Source of the DNA: Ruminococcaceae bacterium UBA5450 | GTDB taxonomy: Bacteria; Bacillota; Clostridia; Oscillospirales; Acutalibacteraceae | Direction of reading: 5' to 3' | DNA length: 34,962 bases | Assembly: GCA_002424295.1 (NCBI GenBank) | Contig: DIQY01000006.1 | Coordinates: forward strand, 779-35,740 | Shown here: piece by piece, positions 1-8,645 of the stretch | Numbering within the stretch: position 1 is the stretch's first letter | Layout of the letters: every line of letters starts with the position of its first letter | Notes under the pieces: model-generated | Told to the model about the DNA's origin: nothing | The model's input: only the letters and a program-made list of their open reading frames with translations | Database searches by the model: none | Made by a program: the position numbers and the translations under genes

Positions 1-64
1 ATTCCATTTTGAATGGCCTGACATGTTCTTCGCAGCCTCCCGACTAATAATTTGAAATAGTTAC

Positions 65-107
65 GTTATATTATAACATAGACAAAGTGTGATATCAACA
101 CTTTGTC
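65..107. repeat. Two adjacent palindromes upstream of the activase operon
   Basis: GTTATA-T-TATAAC at 65-77 is a perfect 13-bp palindrome. It is followed at 81-107 by a perfect 10-bp inverted repeat, GACAAAGTGT / ACACTTTGTC, around a 7-base loop. Neither arm is followed by a clear T-run on the + strand, so an operator or a terminator of a gene left of the window are both possible. I see no gene in 1-353; the rest of the stretch is AT-rich and holds only the promoter listed next. Confidence 0.5.
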
Positions 108-232
108 TCTTTGATGACTCATTTCTGTTATATTTTGATTTGTCTTTTAGATAAGATTTTTTTAGTTTTATTTTATATTTTAGCATATTTGACTTTTTCA
201 CTCAAGGGGGTGTTCCTTTTTTTATTAGATAC

Positions 233-261
233 TTGACAGTTATTTCACAGTGGCATAGAAT
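233..261 (+). promoter_or_regulatory. Sigma-A type promoter of the activase operon
   Basis: TTGACA at 233-238 and TAGAAT at 256-261 are separated by 17 bases. Transcription would start near 268, about 85 bases before the activase ATG at 354. The -35 box matches the consensus exactly and the -10 box has one mismatch. Confidence 0.7.
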
Positions 262-353
262 GATTCTGATTTGTTCTAAATAGCCCTAATTTAGATGAAA
301 AATTGTATATGAAAAAATGCTTTTTCGATTTTAGAAAAAGAAAGGTAGTATTT

Positions 354-3257
354 ATGAAAATTGGCCTCGATGTCGGCTCTACAACAATAAAATGCGTTGT
401 TTTAGACGATGAAAATAAAATAATTTACAAATCCTATGAACGGCATTATTCTCAGATTACAGAAAAGATGACTGAGCTTCTTACAAAAGTAAGAGATACC
501 ATCTTAAAAGGAAACCCTGCTCAGCTTACCGTCTCTGGCTCTGCCGGAATGGGAATTTCACAGACCTGTAATCTTCCTTTCGTACAAGAGGTCTATGCCA
601 CCCGTATTGCCACCGGAAAGCTTCTTCCGAAGACCGACTGTATTATTGAACTCGGCGGAGAAGATGCAAAGATTCTGTTTCTGACCGGCGGCATGGAAGT
701 ACGGATGAACGGTTCCTGCGCAGGAGGTACGGGCGCGTTTATTGACCAGATGGCAACCTTATTAAACATTTCCCTGGACGAGATGGATCAGCTTTCCGCT
801 CAATACGAAAAGATCTATACAATCGCATCCCGCTGCGGCGTCTTCGCAAAAAGCGATATTCAGCCGCTGCTGAATCAAGGCGCGCGGAAAAGCGACCTTT
901 GCGCCAGCATTTTTGCGGCTGTTGCCAACCAGACGATTGCCGGCCTTGCACAGGGACGCCCGATTGCCGGGAATGTGCTTTACCTCGGAGGTCCGCTTAC
1001 TTTTCTCTCCGGATTGCGGCGCGCTTTCGATACTGCGTTAAGAACAACCGGAACCTGTCCGGAAAACAGTCTGTATTTTGTTGCGCTTGGCGCTGCTTAC
1101 AGCAGTGAGATTGAGACGGACTTAGATACAGCGCTGAAAAATATCAAGCAATATGGAACCAGCGGGAATTTCCGCAGTATTCCCCCTCTCTTTAAAGACA
1201 AAGAGGAATATCAGGAATTTCTGGACCGTCATAATTCCTGCAAAGCGCCAAAAGGAGACTTTCTCAAATATGACGGCCCTGCATTTTTAGGGGTTGACGC
1301 CGGTTCTACAACCATCAAAGCAATTCTTCTCGGCAAAGACGGCGAAGTTCTTGACAGCACCTACCAAAGCAATAGTGGAAATCCGGTTCCGGTCGTACGG
1401 GAATATTTGCTCTCTCTTTATCAAAAAAAGCCGGAACTGAAAATTGTTTCCAGCGCTGTAACCGGTTACGGCGAAGAGCTTTTGAAAAATGCTTTTGGAC
1501 TCGATTACGGTATTGTAGAAACCATTGCACATTTTACAGCTGCCAAATGCTTCATGCCCGATGTTGATTTTGTAATCGATATCGGCGGTCAGGATATGAA
1601 ATGCTTTAAAATCCGCCGCGGGGCTATCGACAATATCTTCTTAAACGAAGCCTGCTCCTCTGGCTGCGGCTCTTTCCTGCAAACCTTTGCCAATACTCTC
1701 GGTTATAAAATTGCTGATTTCGCAAAATTGGGTCTTTTTGCAAAACATCCTGTTGATTTGGGAAGCCGCTGCACGGTTTTCATGAATAGTCAGGTCAAAC
1801 AAGCGCAGAAAGACGGCGCAACCACAGCGGATATTTCTGCTGGACTATCTGTAAGCGTCGTAAAAAATGCAATCTATAAAGTGATTCGTGCAGCTTCTGC
1901 CGAAGAGCTGGGCCGCAAAATCGTCGTTCAGGGAGGTACCTTCCTCAATGACGCCGTTTTAAGAGTCTTTGAAAATGAATTAGGAGTTGAAGTCGTCCGC
2001 CCCGATATTTCCGGACTAATGGGAGCCTACGGCGCTGCGATCTACGCAATTAATAAGCAAAAAAAATTGCCGCACCAAACTTCTTTGATTTCTCTCGCGG
2101 AACTAAACAATTTCAAACACGAAGTCAAAGTGACAAACTGTGGAATGTGCAGTAATCACTGTCGTTTGACCATCAATATCTTTGGCAATAACCGCCGCTT
2201 CATTGGCGGAAATCGCTGCGAGCGCCCGATCACCAAGAAAAGCGGAAGCGATGATTTAGATCTTTACGCTTATAAACTAAAAAAGCTTCGCAGCTATGCA
2301 CCAGTTCCCGGTCCACGCGGAAAAATTGGGATTCCGATGGGACTTAACTTTTACGAATTGCTGCCTTTCTGGCATGCTTTCTTTACCACGCTGGGATTCG
2401 AAGTTGTACTCTCTCCCCTTTCAAGCAGAGAACTATATATCCGTGGCCAAAGCACCATTCCCAGTGACACCGTCTGCTTTCCTGCAAAGCTGACCCACGG
2501 ACATGTTCTAAGTCTGCTTGATCAGGGAATTGATCATATCTTTTATCCTTGTATGAGTTATAATTTTGACGAAAAGCTCGGCGACAACCATTATAACTGC
2601 CCTGTCGTCGCCTATTATCCGGAAGTTATTAACGCCAACACCGTCGCGCTTCAGGGAAAAACTTTTATCCATGACTATGTCGGAATTCATAGAAGACATG
2701 ATTTCCCCAAAAAGATGCATAAAATCCTTGAAAAATATTATTCCGGAATTACTCTGCAGGAAGTCAAAAAAGCTTCCGATGCCGCCTACGACGCTTATAA
2801 TGCTTATCTTTCCGATATTCGCGAAAAAGGAAATGAAATCATCAAAGAAGCGCGCAAGGAAAAAAAGCCGATCATTGTTTTGAGCGGACGCCCCTATCAC
2901 CTTGATCCCGAAATCAACCACGGAATCGATAAATTAATTATTTCTCTGGGAGCTGCCGTCATCAGCGAAGACGTCGTCAGCTGCCTAGTTAAGCGCTTCC
3001 ATACCGGCGTTCTGAATCAGTGGACTTATCATGCCAGACTTTATGCTGCCGCTAAATACGTCAGCTCACAGAAAGATATGAATCTAGTTCAGCTGGTCTC
3101 CTTCGGCTGCGGCGTAGATGCCATCACAACGGATGAAGTCCGCAGCATTCTGGAAGCAAACGATAAGATCTATACGCAGATCAAAATTGACGAAATTACG
3201 AATTTGGGCGCCGTAAAAATTAGGCTTCGCAGCCTTTTCGCCGCCCTCGACCAGTGA
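354..3257 (+). CDS. Acyl-CoA dehydratase activase (BadF/BcrA ATPase, two ASKHA modules plus DUF2229)
   Basis: This protein of 967 residues resembles the activator of 2-hydroxyacyl-CoA dehydratases, an oxygen-sensitive ATPase that injects one electron into the dehydratase. Two ASKHA-type modules are visible. The first starts with GLDVGSTTIK and carries GSCAGGTG (about residues 120-127) and SRCGVF (about 159-164), the usual cysteine positions for the bridging 4Fe-4S cluster. The second starts with GVDAGSTTIK (about 313) and carries EACSSGCGS (about 432) and GSRCTVF. A cysteine-rich DUF2229-type region follows (CGMCSNHC and later). I chose ATG 354, preceded by AAAGG, because the fold begins there; the frame is open back to 303. 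In many clostridia this region is fused to the next gene, giving about 1,400 residues; here it is split. The physiological substrate is unknown, and no CoA-transferase or dehydrogenase lies nearby. Confidence 0.88.
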   Translation: MKIGLDVGSTTIKCVVLDDENKIIYKSYERHYSQITEKMTELLTKVRDTILKGNPAQLTVSGSAGMGISQTCNLPFVQEVYATRIATGKLLPKTDCIIELGGEDAKILFLTGGMEVRMNGSCAGGTGAFIDQMATLLNISLDEMDQLSAQYEKIYTIASRCGVFAKSDIQPLLNQGARKSDLCASIFAAVANQTIAGLAQGRPIAGNVLYLGGPLTFLSGLRRAFDTALRTTGTCPENSLYFVALGAAYSSEIETDLDTALKNIKQYGTSGNFRSIPPLFKDKEEYQEFLDRHNSCKAPKGDFLKYDGPAFLGVDAGSTTIKAILLGKDGEVLDSTYQSNSGNPVPVVREYLLSLYQKKPELKIVSSAVTGYGEELLKNAFGLDYGIVETIAHFTAAKCFMPDVDFVIDIGGQDMKCFKIRRGAIDNIFLNEACSSGCGSFLQTFANTLGYKIADFAKLGLFAKHPVDLGSRCTVFMNSQVKQAQKDGATTADISAGLSVSVVKNAIYKVIRAASAEELGRKIVVQGGTFLNDAVLRVFENELGVEVVRPDISGLMGAYGAAIYAINKQKKLPHQTSLISLAELNNFKHEVKVTNCGMCSNHCRLTINIFGNNRRFIGGNRCERPITKKSGSDDLDLYAYKLKKLRSYAPVPGPRGKIGIPMGLNFYELLPFWHAFFTTLGFEVVLSPLSSRELYIRGQSTIPSDTVCFPAKLTHGHVLSLLDQGIDHIFYPCMSYNFDEKLGDNHYNCPVVAYYPEVINANTVALQGKTFIHDYVGIHRRHDFPKKMHKILEKYYSGITLQEVKKASDAAYDAYNAYLSDIREKGNEIIKEARKEKKPIIVLSGRPYHLDPEINHGIDKLIISLGAAVISEDVVSCLVKRFHTGVLNQWTYHARLYAAAKYVSSQKDMNLVQLVSFGCGVDAITTDEVRSILEANDKIYTQIKIDEITNLGAVKIRLRSLFAALDQ

Positions 3258-3266
3258 GGCTTTATC

Positions 3267-4562
3267 ATGGCAGAACTGAAATATACCAATACCGGACGTT
3301 TACTCTTTACGAAAGAGATGAAAAAAGATTATACCCTTCTTTGTCCGATGATGCTTCCCATCCATTTTTCCCTTTTCATAGATGTTTTCCGCAATTGCGG
3401 ATATAAAGTGGAATTGCTGCAAAATGATGGGCCTGCGATTGTTCAGGAAGGACTCAAATATGTTCACAACGATACCTGTTACCCGGCACTTCTTGTAATC
3501 GGACAATTTATAGATGCTCTTCACTCCGGCAAATATGATCTCGATCACACCGCCCTGATCATTACTCAGACCGGCGGCGGCTGCCGTGCAAGCAATTATA
3601 TTCACTTGCTGCGCAAAGCGCTTCATAAAGCTGGGATGGATCAAATTCCAGTCGTGAGCTTAAATCTTTCCCGTTTGGAATCCAATCCTGGCTTTTCCAT
3701 TACTCTAAGTATGCTGCGAAAAGTAATCGCTGCCGTCGCCTATGGCGATGCTTTGATGGCACTGCGCAATCAAACCAAGCCTTACGAAACACACGTTGGT
3801 GACAGTGAGGCACTCGTAAAAGATTGGGTCGACGAACTTTGTTCTCAATTTAAACGTGGAAAAGGATTAGGCTTAAAAGCAGAAAAAGAAAATCTGCTAA
3901 AAATCGTTCATGATTTTGCTAAAATTCCAACCCAGGCGGTCCAAAAAATTCGGGTCGGTATCGTTGGAGAAATCTACGTAAAATATGCAGCCTTTGCAAA
4001 TAACCATCTCGAGGATTTTCTCTTTGATCAGGGCTGCGAAGTAAATGTTCCGGGCCTTTTGAATTTTGCAATTTTTAAGGTTGATAACCGTTTGGAAGAT
4101 ATTAAGCTTTATGGCGGAAATCCATTTAAGTTTGGTGCAGTCAGTGTCTTATTTGATTATCTGACGAAAATGCAGAATATTTTGACAGAAGCTTTTCAAA
4201 GCGAGCCAAAATTTGAAGTGCCCACCCCATATGCTAAAGTAAAAGAATTAACAAACGGTGTGATTGGTTATGGGGATAAGATGGGCGAAGGATGGCTCTT
4301 GACCGGGGAAATGTTGGAGCTCTGTGAAACAGGCTATGAAAATATCGTCTGTGCACAGCCTTTCGGCTGTCTTCCCAATCATATCTGCGGAAAAGGAATG
4401 ATTCACCGAATCAAAACGCTGCGGCCAGAAAGCAACATTGTCCCGATCGATTACGATCCTAGTGCAACTATGGTCAATCAAGAAAACCGTATTAAGTTAA
4501 TGCTGGCAGTGGCTCGCGAAAACCTGCAGAAAAAGGTTGTGCAATCTGACAAAAAAGATTAA
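3267..4562 (+). CDS. 2-hydroxyacyl-CoA dehydratase-like protein (HgdB-type domain), partner of the activase
   Basis: The gene encodes 431 residues and starts 9 bases after the activase stop, so the two are co-transcribed. GAGG precedes the ATG by 9 bases. Conserved cysteines occur in NDTCYPALL, TGGGCRASNY and QPFGCLPNHICGKG, as in the C-terminal half of fused activase/dehydratase proteins and in HgdB-like subunits, where cysteines hold a 4Fe-4S cluster. Together the two proteins total about 1,398 residues, matching the fused form. No HgdA-like alpha subunit gene is seen, so this is more likely the uncharacterised conserved fused-type system than a fermentative 2-hydroxyglutaryl-CoA dehydratase. 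The end is followed by the mscL leader rather than an obvious terminator. Confidence 0.8.
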   Translation: MAELKYTNTGRLLFTKEMKKDYTLLCPMMLPIHFSLFIDVFRNCGYKVELLQNDGPAIVQEGLKYVHNDTCYPALLVIGQFIDALHSGKYDLDHTALIITQTGGGCRASNYIHLLRKALHKAGMDQIPVVSLNLSRLESNPGFSITLSMLRKVIAAVAYGDALMALRNQTKPYETHVGDSEALVKDWVDELCSQFKRGKGLGLKAEKENLLKIVHDFAKIPTQAVQKIRVGIVGEIYVKYAAFANNHLEDFLFDQGCEVNVPGLLNFAIFKVDNRLEDIKLYGGNPFKFGAVSVLFDYLTKMQNILTEAFQSEPKFEVPTPYAKVKELTNGVIGYGDKMGEGWLLTGEMLELCETGYENIVCAQPFGCLPNHICGKGMIHRIKTLRPESNIVPIDYDPSATMVNQENRIKLMLAVARENLQKKVVQSDKKD

Positions 4563-4570
4563 AATCAAAC

Positions 4571-4650
4571 AAAAGTCTCCTGCTATAGTTGCTTTTTCGC
4601 TAAATTTGTTGATAATAAAAAGTAACTTCTAGAAAGGCAGGAGATTTTTT
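4571..4650 (+). promoter_or_regulatory. mscL leader: promoter and inverted repeat covering the ribosome binding site
   Basis: TCTCCTGC (4576-4583) is exactly complementary to GCAGGAGA (4637-4644), the Shine-Dalgarno region of mscL. The pairing extends to about 12 of 13 bases with the flanking A and T runs. The right arm is followed by a T-run ending at the ATG, so it could act as an attenuator or could hide the ribosome binding site in transcripts that read through from the dehydratase operon. A likely promoter lies inside the loop: TTGCTT (4589-4594), 16 bases, GATAAT (4611-4616). Transcripts from that promoter would lack the left arm and be translated freely. Confidence 0.45.
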
Positions 4651-5055
4651 ATGAAGAAATTTATTCAGGAGTTTAAAGAATTTTCCATGCGCGGCAACGT
4701 CATGGATATGGCTGTTGGCGTTGTAATGGGCACTGCTTTCAGCGCAATTGTCACTTCCCTTGTAAAAGACATCATTATGCCCCTCATCGGACTTTTAACC
4801 GGAGGCCTTGATTTTTCCAATCTTTCTGTTACCTTACTGGGAAAAGCCGTACTGACTTATGGTTCTTTTATTCAAAGTATCTTTAACTTTTTAATGATTT
4901 CCCTTTCGATTTTCCTAATGGTGAAATTTGCAAACAAAATCAGCAGTCTTCGTCAGAAACAAAATGAGCAGAAAGAAAAAGTTTTAGAGCCTTCAAAAGA
5001 AGAACTGCTGTTAACCGAAATTCGCGACCTCTTAAAAAGCCAATCAGAAAAATAA
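4651..5055 (+). CDS. mscL: Large-conductance mechanosensitive channel MscL
   Basis: This 134-residue inner-membrane protein forms a homopentameric pore that opens under membrane tension to release solutes during osmotic downshock. The N-terminal amphipathic helix and first membrane segment are typical (FKEFSMRGNVMDMAVGVVMG, residues about 8-27). The second membrane segment lies around residues 70-93 and is followed by a charged C-terminal helix (about 95-134). Length matches the family (130-150). The ATG follows the strong GGCAGGAGA site at 4636-4644. The gene is probably monocistronic, with its own promoter and a terminator directly after the stop. Confidence 0.95.
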   Translation: MKKFIQEFKEFSMRGNVMDMAVGVVMGTAFSAIVTSLVKDIIMPLIGLLTGGLDFSNLSVTLLGKAVLTYGSFIQSIFNFLMISLSIFLMVKFANKISSLRQKQNEQKEKVLEPSKEELLLTEIRDLLKSQSEK

Positions 5056-5094
5056 AAAATCCGGCTTTCTCTTTTGAGGAGGCCGCATTTTTTT
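5055..5094. terminator. Bidirectional terminator between mscL and the beta-CASP hydrolase gene
   Basis: CCGGCTTTCTC and GAGGAGGCCG pair around a TTTT loop at 5061-5084. T-runs follow on the + strand (5088-5094) and, read on the other strand, at 5056-5059. It serves both convergent genes. Confidence 0.8.
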
Positions 5095-5125
5095 AATTAA
5101 ATTTTAATTAAATATGATAGTTGAC

Positions 5126-6733
5126 TCAGCGTTCCCACTTTTCGCAGAGTTTTATGAGTTCATTTGTAAACCGAGTCAAATCTTTATTGGCCCCTCCCTC
5201 ATTATGCCGAATAACGTCTTCCAGGCGATGCTGAACCGCCACCAGCCGCGCATAAATAGGAGAAGGTTGTTTGCCGGAAAGCGCCACCTTTTTGGGATGC
5301 AGAACTTGTGCTTCCATTCCATAATCCAATATACGGTCCGAAAGCAAATCATAGCAGGCATTAAAATTCGGCGCATAGGCATCGAATCCATAATGCTTCA
5401 GTTCTTCCGTAAATCCTTCACAGCATTTCTGCTCTCCATGAACAACAAAGACCTTTTTAGGCGCCGGTTGATAAGCTTTAATCCAACGTAAAAGTCCAGT
5501 ATGATCTGCATGTCCTGACAGCATCCGAAAATTAAAGATATGCGCTTTAACCGCAATCTGCTCACCAAACAGTTTTACAGAATCAATTCCGTCCAAAAGG
5601 ATTCTTCCAAGGGTTCCGTTCGCCTGAAACCCAACAAAGATGATGGAGCACTCCGGCCGCCAGAGATTATGCTTTAAGTGATGACGAATTCTTCCGGCTT
5701 CACACATACCGCTCGAAGAAAGAATTACTTTGGGAATACCGTCCGTATTGAGTGATTTGGATTCCTCCACACTTTCTGTCATATTCAGGTTTGGAAAAGA
5801 AATCGGTTCAAAGCCATGATCAATTAATTGGGCAGTCTCCTCATCTGCATAACCGTGGAGATCTCCGCTATATATTTTGGTGGCTTCAGTTGCAAGAGGA
5901 GAATCCACATAAACCGGAAAATTGGGATTTTTAGGCGTCAGATGACGTTCTTTGATCTCCCGTATCGCATAAAGGAGTTCCTGCGTACGTCCCACTGCAA
6001 AGGATGGAATCACTACATTCCCGTGATTTGACAGGGTATTATCAATAATATCTGCAAAAGCCTTGGTATAATCATCTATATGCTCATGTTCCCGATCTCC
6101 ATAAGTGGATTCCATAATCACATAATCTGCTTCGGTAATGTAGGTTGGATTTTTAATAATCGGAATATTGATGTTCCCAATATCACCTGAAAATACAATC
6201 TTTTTTGTGATATTATTTTCCGTAGCCCAAACTTCAATGCTGGAACTGCCTAAAAGATGTCCTGCATCTACAAAACGAATTTTTACTCCTTCACAGAGAT
6301 CAACCATCTCTCCATACGAATATGGAGTAAGATACTTTAGGGTATCTTCTGCATCCTTTACGGTATAAAGCGGCTCCACAGGGGCTTTACCTGCACGTTT
6401 TCCTTTACGGGATTCATATTCCGCATCCATTTCCTGAATATGCGCACTATCTCGTAGCATGATAGAAAGGAGCTCACAAGTTTTCCCCGTTGCACAAATT
6501 TCCCCTTGAAATCCCTGCTTCACCAAAAGCGGCAATCGGCCCGAATGATCAATATGTGCATGAGTAACTAGAACATAGTCCACTTTATTTGCGGCAATCG
6601 GCAACTTTGTATTATCTGTTACATCAGCTCCCTGCTGCAGTCCGCAGTCAATCAGGATGGTCTTGTCTCCAACCGTAAGGCAATGGCAGCTGCCCGTTAC
6701 CTCTTTATCGGCTCCGTAAAAATTCAATTTCAT
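5126..6733 (-). CDS. MBL-fold metallo-hydrolase with beta-CASP and RNA-specificity regions (CPSF/YsdC-like)
   Basis: The protein of 535 residues has the zinc-binding signature THAHIDHSG (H58, H60, D62, H63), then GHLLGSSS and SGDIG for further metal ligands. Beta-CASP signatures follow (PSFAVGRTQELL, SSSGMCEAGR) and the late GHADHTG histidine motif. This order is that of metallo-beta-lactamase ribonucleases of the CPSF/KH-less group, so an endo- or exoribonuclease role is inferred. A C-terminal stretch of about 70 residues goes beyond the core. The start at 6733 is preceded by GGAGTGATAAAGAAAG. It lies 19 bases downstream of the exonuclease III gene on the same strand and is likely co-transcribed with it. 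Confidence 0.88.
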   Translation of the reverse strand: MKLNFYGADKEVTGSCHCLTVGDKTILIDCGLQQGADVTDNTKLPIAANKVDYVLVTHAHIDHSGRLPLLVKQGFQGEICATGKTCELLSIMLRDSAHIQEMDAEYESRKGKRAGKAPVEPLYTVKDAEDTLKYLTPYSYGEMVDLCEGVKIRFVDAGHLLGSSSIEVWATENNITKKIVFSGDIGNINIPIIKNPTYITEADYVIMESTYGDREHEHIDDYTKAFADIIDNTLSNHGNVVIPSFAVGRTQELLYAIREIKERHLTPKNPNFPVYVDSPLATEATKIYSGDLHGYADEETAQLIDHGFEPISFPNLNMTESVEESKSLNTDGIPKVILSSSGMCEAGRIRHHLKHNLWRPECSIIFVGFQANGTLGRILLDGIDSVKLFGEQIAVKAHIFNFRMLSGHADHTGLLRWIKAYQPAPKKVFVVHGEQKCCEGFTEELKHYGFDAYAPNFNACYDLLSDRILDYGMEAQVLHPKKVALSGKQPSPIYARLVAVQHRLEDVIRHNEGGANKDLTRFTNELIKLCEKWER

Positions 6734-6752
6734 CTTTCTTTATCACTCCTTA

Positions 6753-7505
6753 TCACTCAAAATCGAGTTCTATTGGGCAGTGGTCACTCCCCATCACTTC
6801 GCTGAGAATTTCACTCTTCTGAACATGTGAAAAAAATCGCTCAGAAACCAAAAAATAGTCAATGCGCCATCCCGCATTATGCCCTCGAGCATGAAATCGA
6901 TAGCTCCACCAACTATATGCACCGATTTCTTTCGGATGAATCCGCCGAAATGTATCCACAAATCCACTCTCAAGGAGCTGCGTAAATTTTTCCCTCTCCT
7001 GATCTGAAAAGCCGGCATGACCCTGATTGTTCTTTGGATTTTTCAGATCAATTTTCTCATGCGCTACATTCATATCGCCACAGACAATCACGGGCTTTTT
7101 TTGATCCAGCTTGATCAAATAAGTACGAAACGCATCTTCCCATTCCATTCTATAGGGCAAGCGCTTTAATTCATCCTGAGAATTCGGCGTATAAACAGTT
7201 ACCAGATAATATTCCGGATATTCCAGTGTGATTGAACGCCCCTCCCCCATATGGTCAGAATCATCAATATCATACTGAACGCTGATCGGCGAATTTTTTG
7301 TAAAAATCGCGGTACCGGAATATCCTTTTCTGAGGGCGGAATTCCAATAACATGTATATCCGGGTAATTCAAAATCCGCTTGTTCCGGCTGCATTTTCGT
7401 CTCCTGCAAACAAATCGTATCTGCATTTGATTCTTTCAAAAATTCCAGAAATCCTTTTTGCAGACAAGCACGCAAACCATTTACATTCCAGGAAAGAAAC
7501 TTCAT
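6753..7505 (-). CDS. xth: Exodeoxyribonuclease III
   Basis: This 250-residue enzyme of the exonuclease-endonuclease-phosphatase family cleaves DNA at abasic sites and removes 3'-blocked ends in base excision repair. Conserved elements appear in order: LSWNVNGLRACL (N7), QETKM (metal-binding E), YTPNSQ, CGDMNVAH (catalytic D and N), WRIDYFLVS and SDHCPIELDF (catalytic D and H). Length is typical. The start has GGAGGTG upstream. It is the first gene of a two-gene operon with the beta-CASP hydrolase. An extended -10 (TGATATAAT, boxes at 7542-7547 on the minus strand) lies about 35 bases before the start, with no strong -35. Confidence 0.95.
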   Translation of the reverse strand: MKFLSWNVNGLRACLQKGFLEFLKESNADTICLQETKMQPEQADFELPGYTCYWNSALRKGYSGTAIFTKNSPISVQYDIDDSDHMGEGRSITLEYPEYYLVTVYTPNSQDELKRLPYRMEWEDAFRTYLIKLDQKKPVIVCGDMNVAHEKIDLKNPKNNQGHAGFSDQEREKFTQLLESGFVDTFRRIHPKEIGAYSWWSYRFHARGHNAGWRIDYFLVSERFFSHVQKSEILSEVMGSDHCPIELDFE

Positions 7506-7618
7506 TTAGCACCTCCACAAATTGCTTTCTTTTTGTTTTTAATTATATCATATTTTGTGTGAATTTACTATAATTTTTGTTTTTTTAACAGAAAAATTAA
7601 AGCAAGTCAAAGATTAAT

Positions 7619-7649
7619 AAAATTGGCCCTTGCTAGAAAAGCAAGAGCC
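7619..7649 (-). terminator. Terminator of the small 66-residue gene
   Basis: On the minus strand GGCTCTTGCT and AGCAAGGGCC form a 10-bp stem (7625-7649) around a 5-base loop, followed by AATTTTATT. It lies just after the stop of the small gene at 7658. Confidence 0.7.
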
Positions 7650-7657
7650 GCATAAAA

Positions 7658-7858
7658 TCATAGATCCTGAAGATCCGCTTCGGGAATATCATTCTCAAGA
7701 TTATCCCTTCCAAGATCGGTATCGATTACCGGATAAACATCTTTACGAATAGGACGGTCTGTTTTTCGGATTTCCCGTTTCTTTCGTACCATGTCGGTTC
7801 CTTTATCTGGAATAGGATCATCAAAAGTACGACCTGGTTGTTGATCAGATTTGCTCAT
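7658..7858 (-). CDS. Small hydrophilic protein of unknown function
   Basis: The 66-residue product is not recognised. It is charged and proline-rich with no hydrophobic stretch (for example DDPIPDKGTDMVRKKREIRK), and looks intrinsically disordered. A good ribosome binding site (GAGGTGATTTT before the ATG at 7858) and its own terminator support a real gene. It is monocistronic, bounded by the zinc-ribbon gene's terminator upstream and by the exonuclease III promoter downstream. Confidence 0.6.
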   Translation of the reverse strand: MSKSDQQPGRTFDDPIPDKGTDMVRKKREIRKTDRPIRKDVYPVIDTDLGRDNLENDIPEADLQDL

Positions 7859-8112
7859 AAAATCACCTCAAAGCTAGAATATACAAACCGACTAAATTTA
7901 TCCGTCAATTTATAAAAATAAAAAATAGAAAAGCTCCAATTTGCCCAGAAAAAAATTTGAAAAATGTAATACTGACCGGACAATGAATTTATTTTGTGCT
8001 ACTTTGCATCGGCGTTTTTACTTTGCTTGGATAGTTTATGAATTTACTAAAAATCAAATAGATAAAATGTTCTAAAATTCCAAAAAATTGAAGTTAAAAA
8101 CAGCATTAAATT

Positions 8113-8147
8113 AAAAAAAGCCGTCCCGGTTAAGGGACGGCTTTTAA
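8113..8147. terminator. Strong bidirectional terminator after the zinc-ribbon gene
   Basis: AAAAGCCGTCCC (8116-8127) and GGGACGGCTTTT (8134-8145) form a perfect 12-bp stem around a 6-base loop. On the minus strand it follows the stop of the zinc-ribbon gene. Confidence 0.85.
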
Positions 8148-8158
8148 AAGACTAAAAT

Positions 8159-8437
8159 TTATCTTTTATTGCTAAAGCATTCACTGCAGTAAACAGGGCG
8201 ATCGTCGCGCGGCTGGAAAGGAACCTTACAAGGTTTTCCACAGGAAGCACAGACAGCATCATACATCTGACGCTCTCCGCGTCCGCCATTTGAATTTTGT
8301 CTACGTGCTTTGCGGCATTCTGGGCAACGCTGGGGATCATTGGTAAAGCCTTTCTCAGCGAAAAATTCCTGCTCTCCAGCAGTAAAGGTGAAATTCTGAC
8401 CGCAATCCTTGCAGACGAGGGTTTTGTCTTGATACAT
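8159..8437 (-). CDS. Zinc-ribbon domain protein with three CxxC-type knuckle pairs
   Basis: The 92-residue protein has CKDCG (about residue 9), CPECRKARR (about 38), CASCGKPCKVPF (about 64) and CSECF near the C-terminus. That gives four CxxC knuckles, enough for two zinc ribbons. The layout matches small clostridial proteins of the zf-trcl/zinc-ribbon type (CxxC-FxFTxGEQ-FF at the start). Their function is unknown; a nucleic-acid-binding or ribosome-linked role is only inferred. The start is preceded by AAGAGGT. Expression probably depends on the promoter and +1 operator at 8459-8512. A longer overlapping reading in another frame is a shadow. Confidence 0.75.
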   Translation of the reverse strand: MYQDKTLVCKDCGQNFTFTAGEQEFFAEKGFTNDPQRCPECRKARRQNSNGGRGERQMYDAVCASCGKPCKVPFQPRDDRPVYCSECFSNKR

Positions 8438-8458
8438 ATAATACCTCTTAAATTATGA

Positions 8459-8512
8459 TAGTTCACCGTTTGGTGACTCATTTAGTATATGCCTTAATTA
8501 GTCAAAAGTCAA
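8459..8512 (-). promoter_or_regulatory. Promoter and downstream inverted repeat of the zinc-ribbon gene
   Basis: On the minus strand TTGACT (8512-8507) and TATACT (8489-8484) are 17 bases apart. At the expected start of transcription lies AGTCACC-AAAC-GGTGAACT (8478-8460), an imperfect inverted repeat placed where a repressor would block the polymerase. Confidence 0.6.
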
Positions 8513-8645
8513 TTAAAATAAAATAAATTATATGGTATTACTTGAGAATTTCTTTTAAAATTGGGAAAAGTGGCTTTATATTTACTTTCTAATGCAGAAT
8601 TGTATTATTTAAGCCCATATCATCAGTGAAAAAGTATTGCTTTTC

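Noticed and set aside
2508..2921. Antisense ORF of 137 codons inside the activase gene
   Set aside because: It lies wholly within a well-conserved coding region, with no ribosome binding site or family resemblance.
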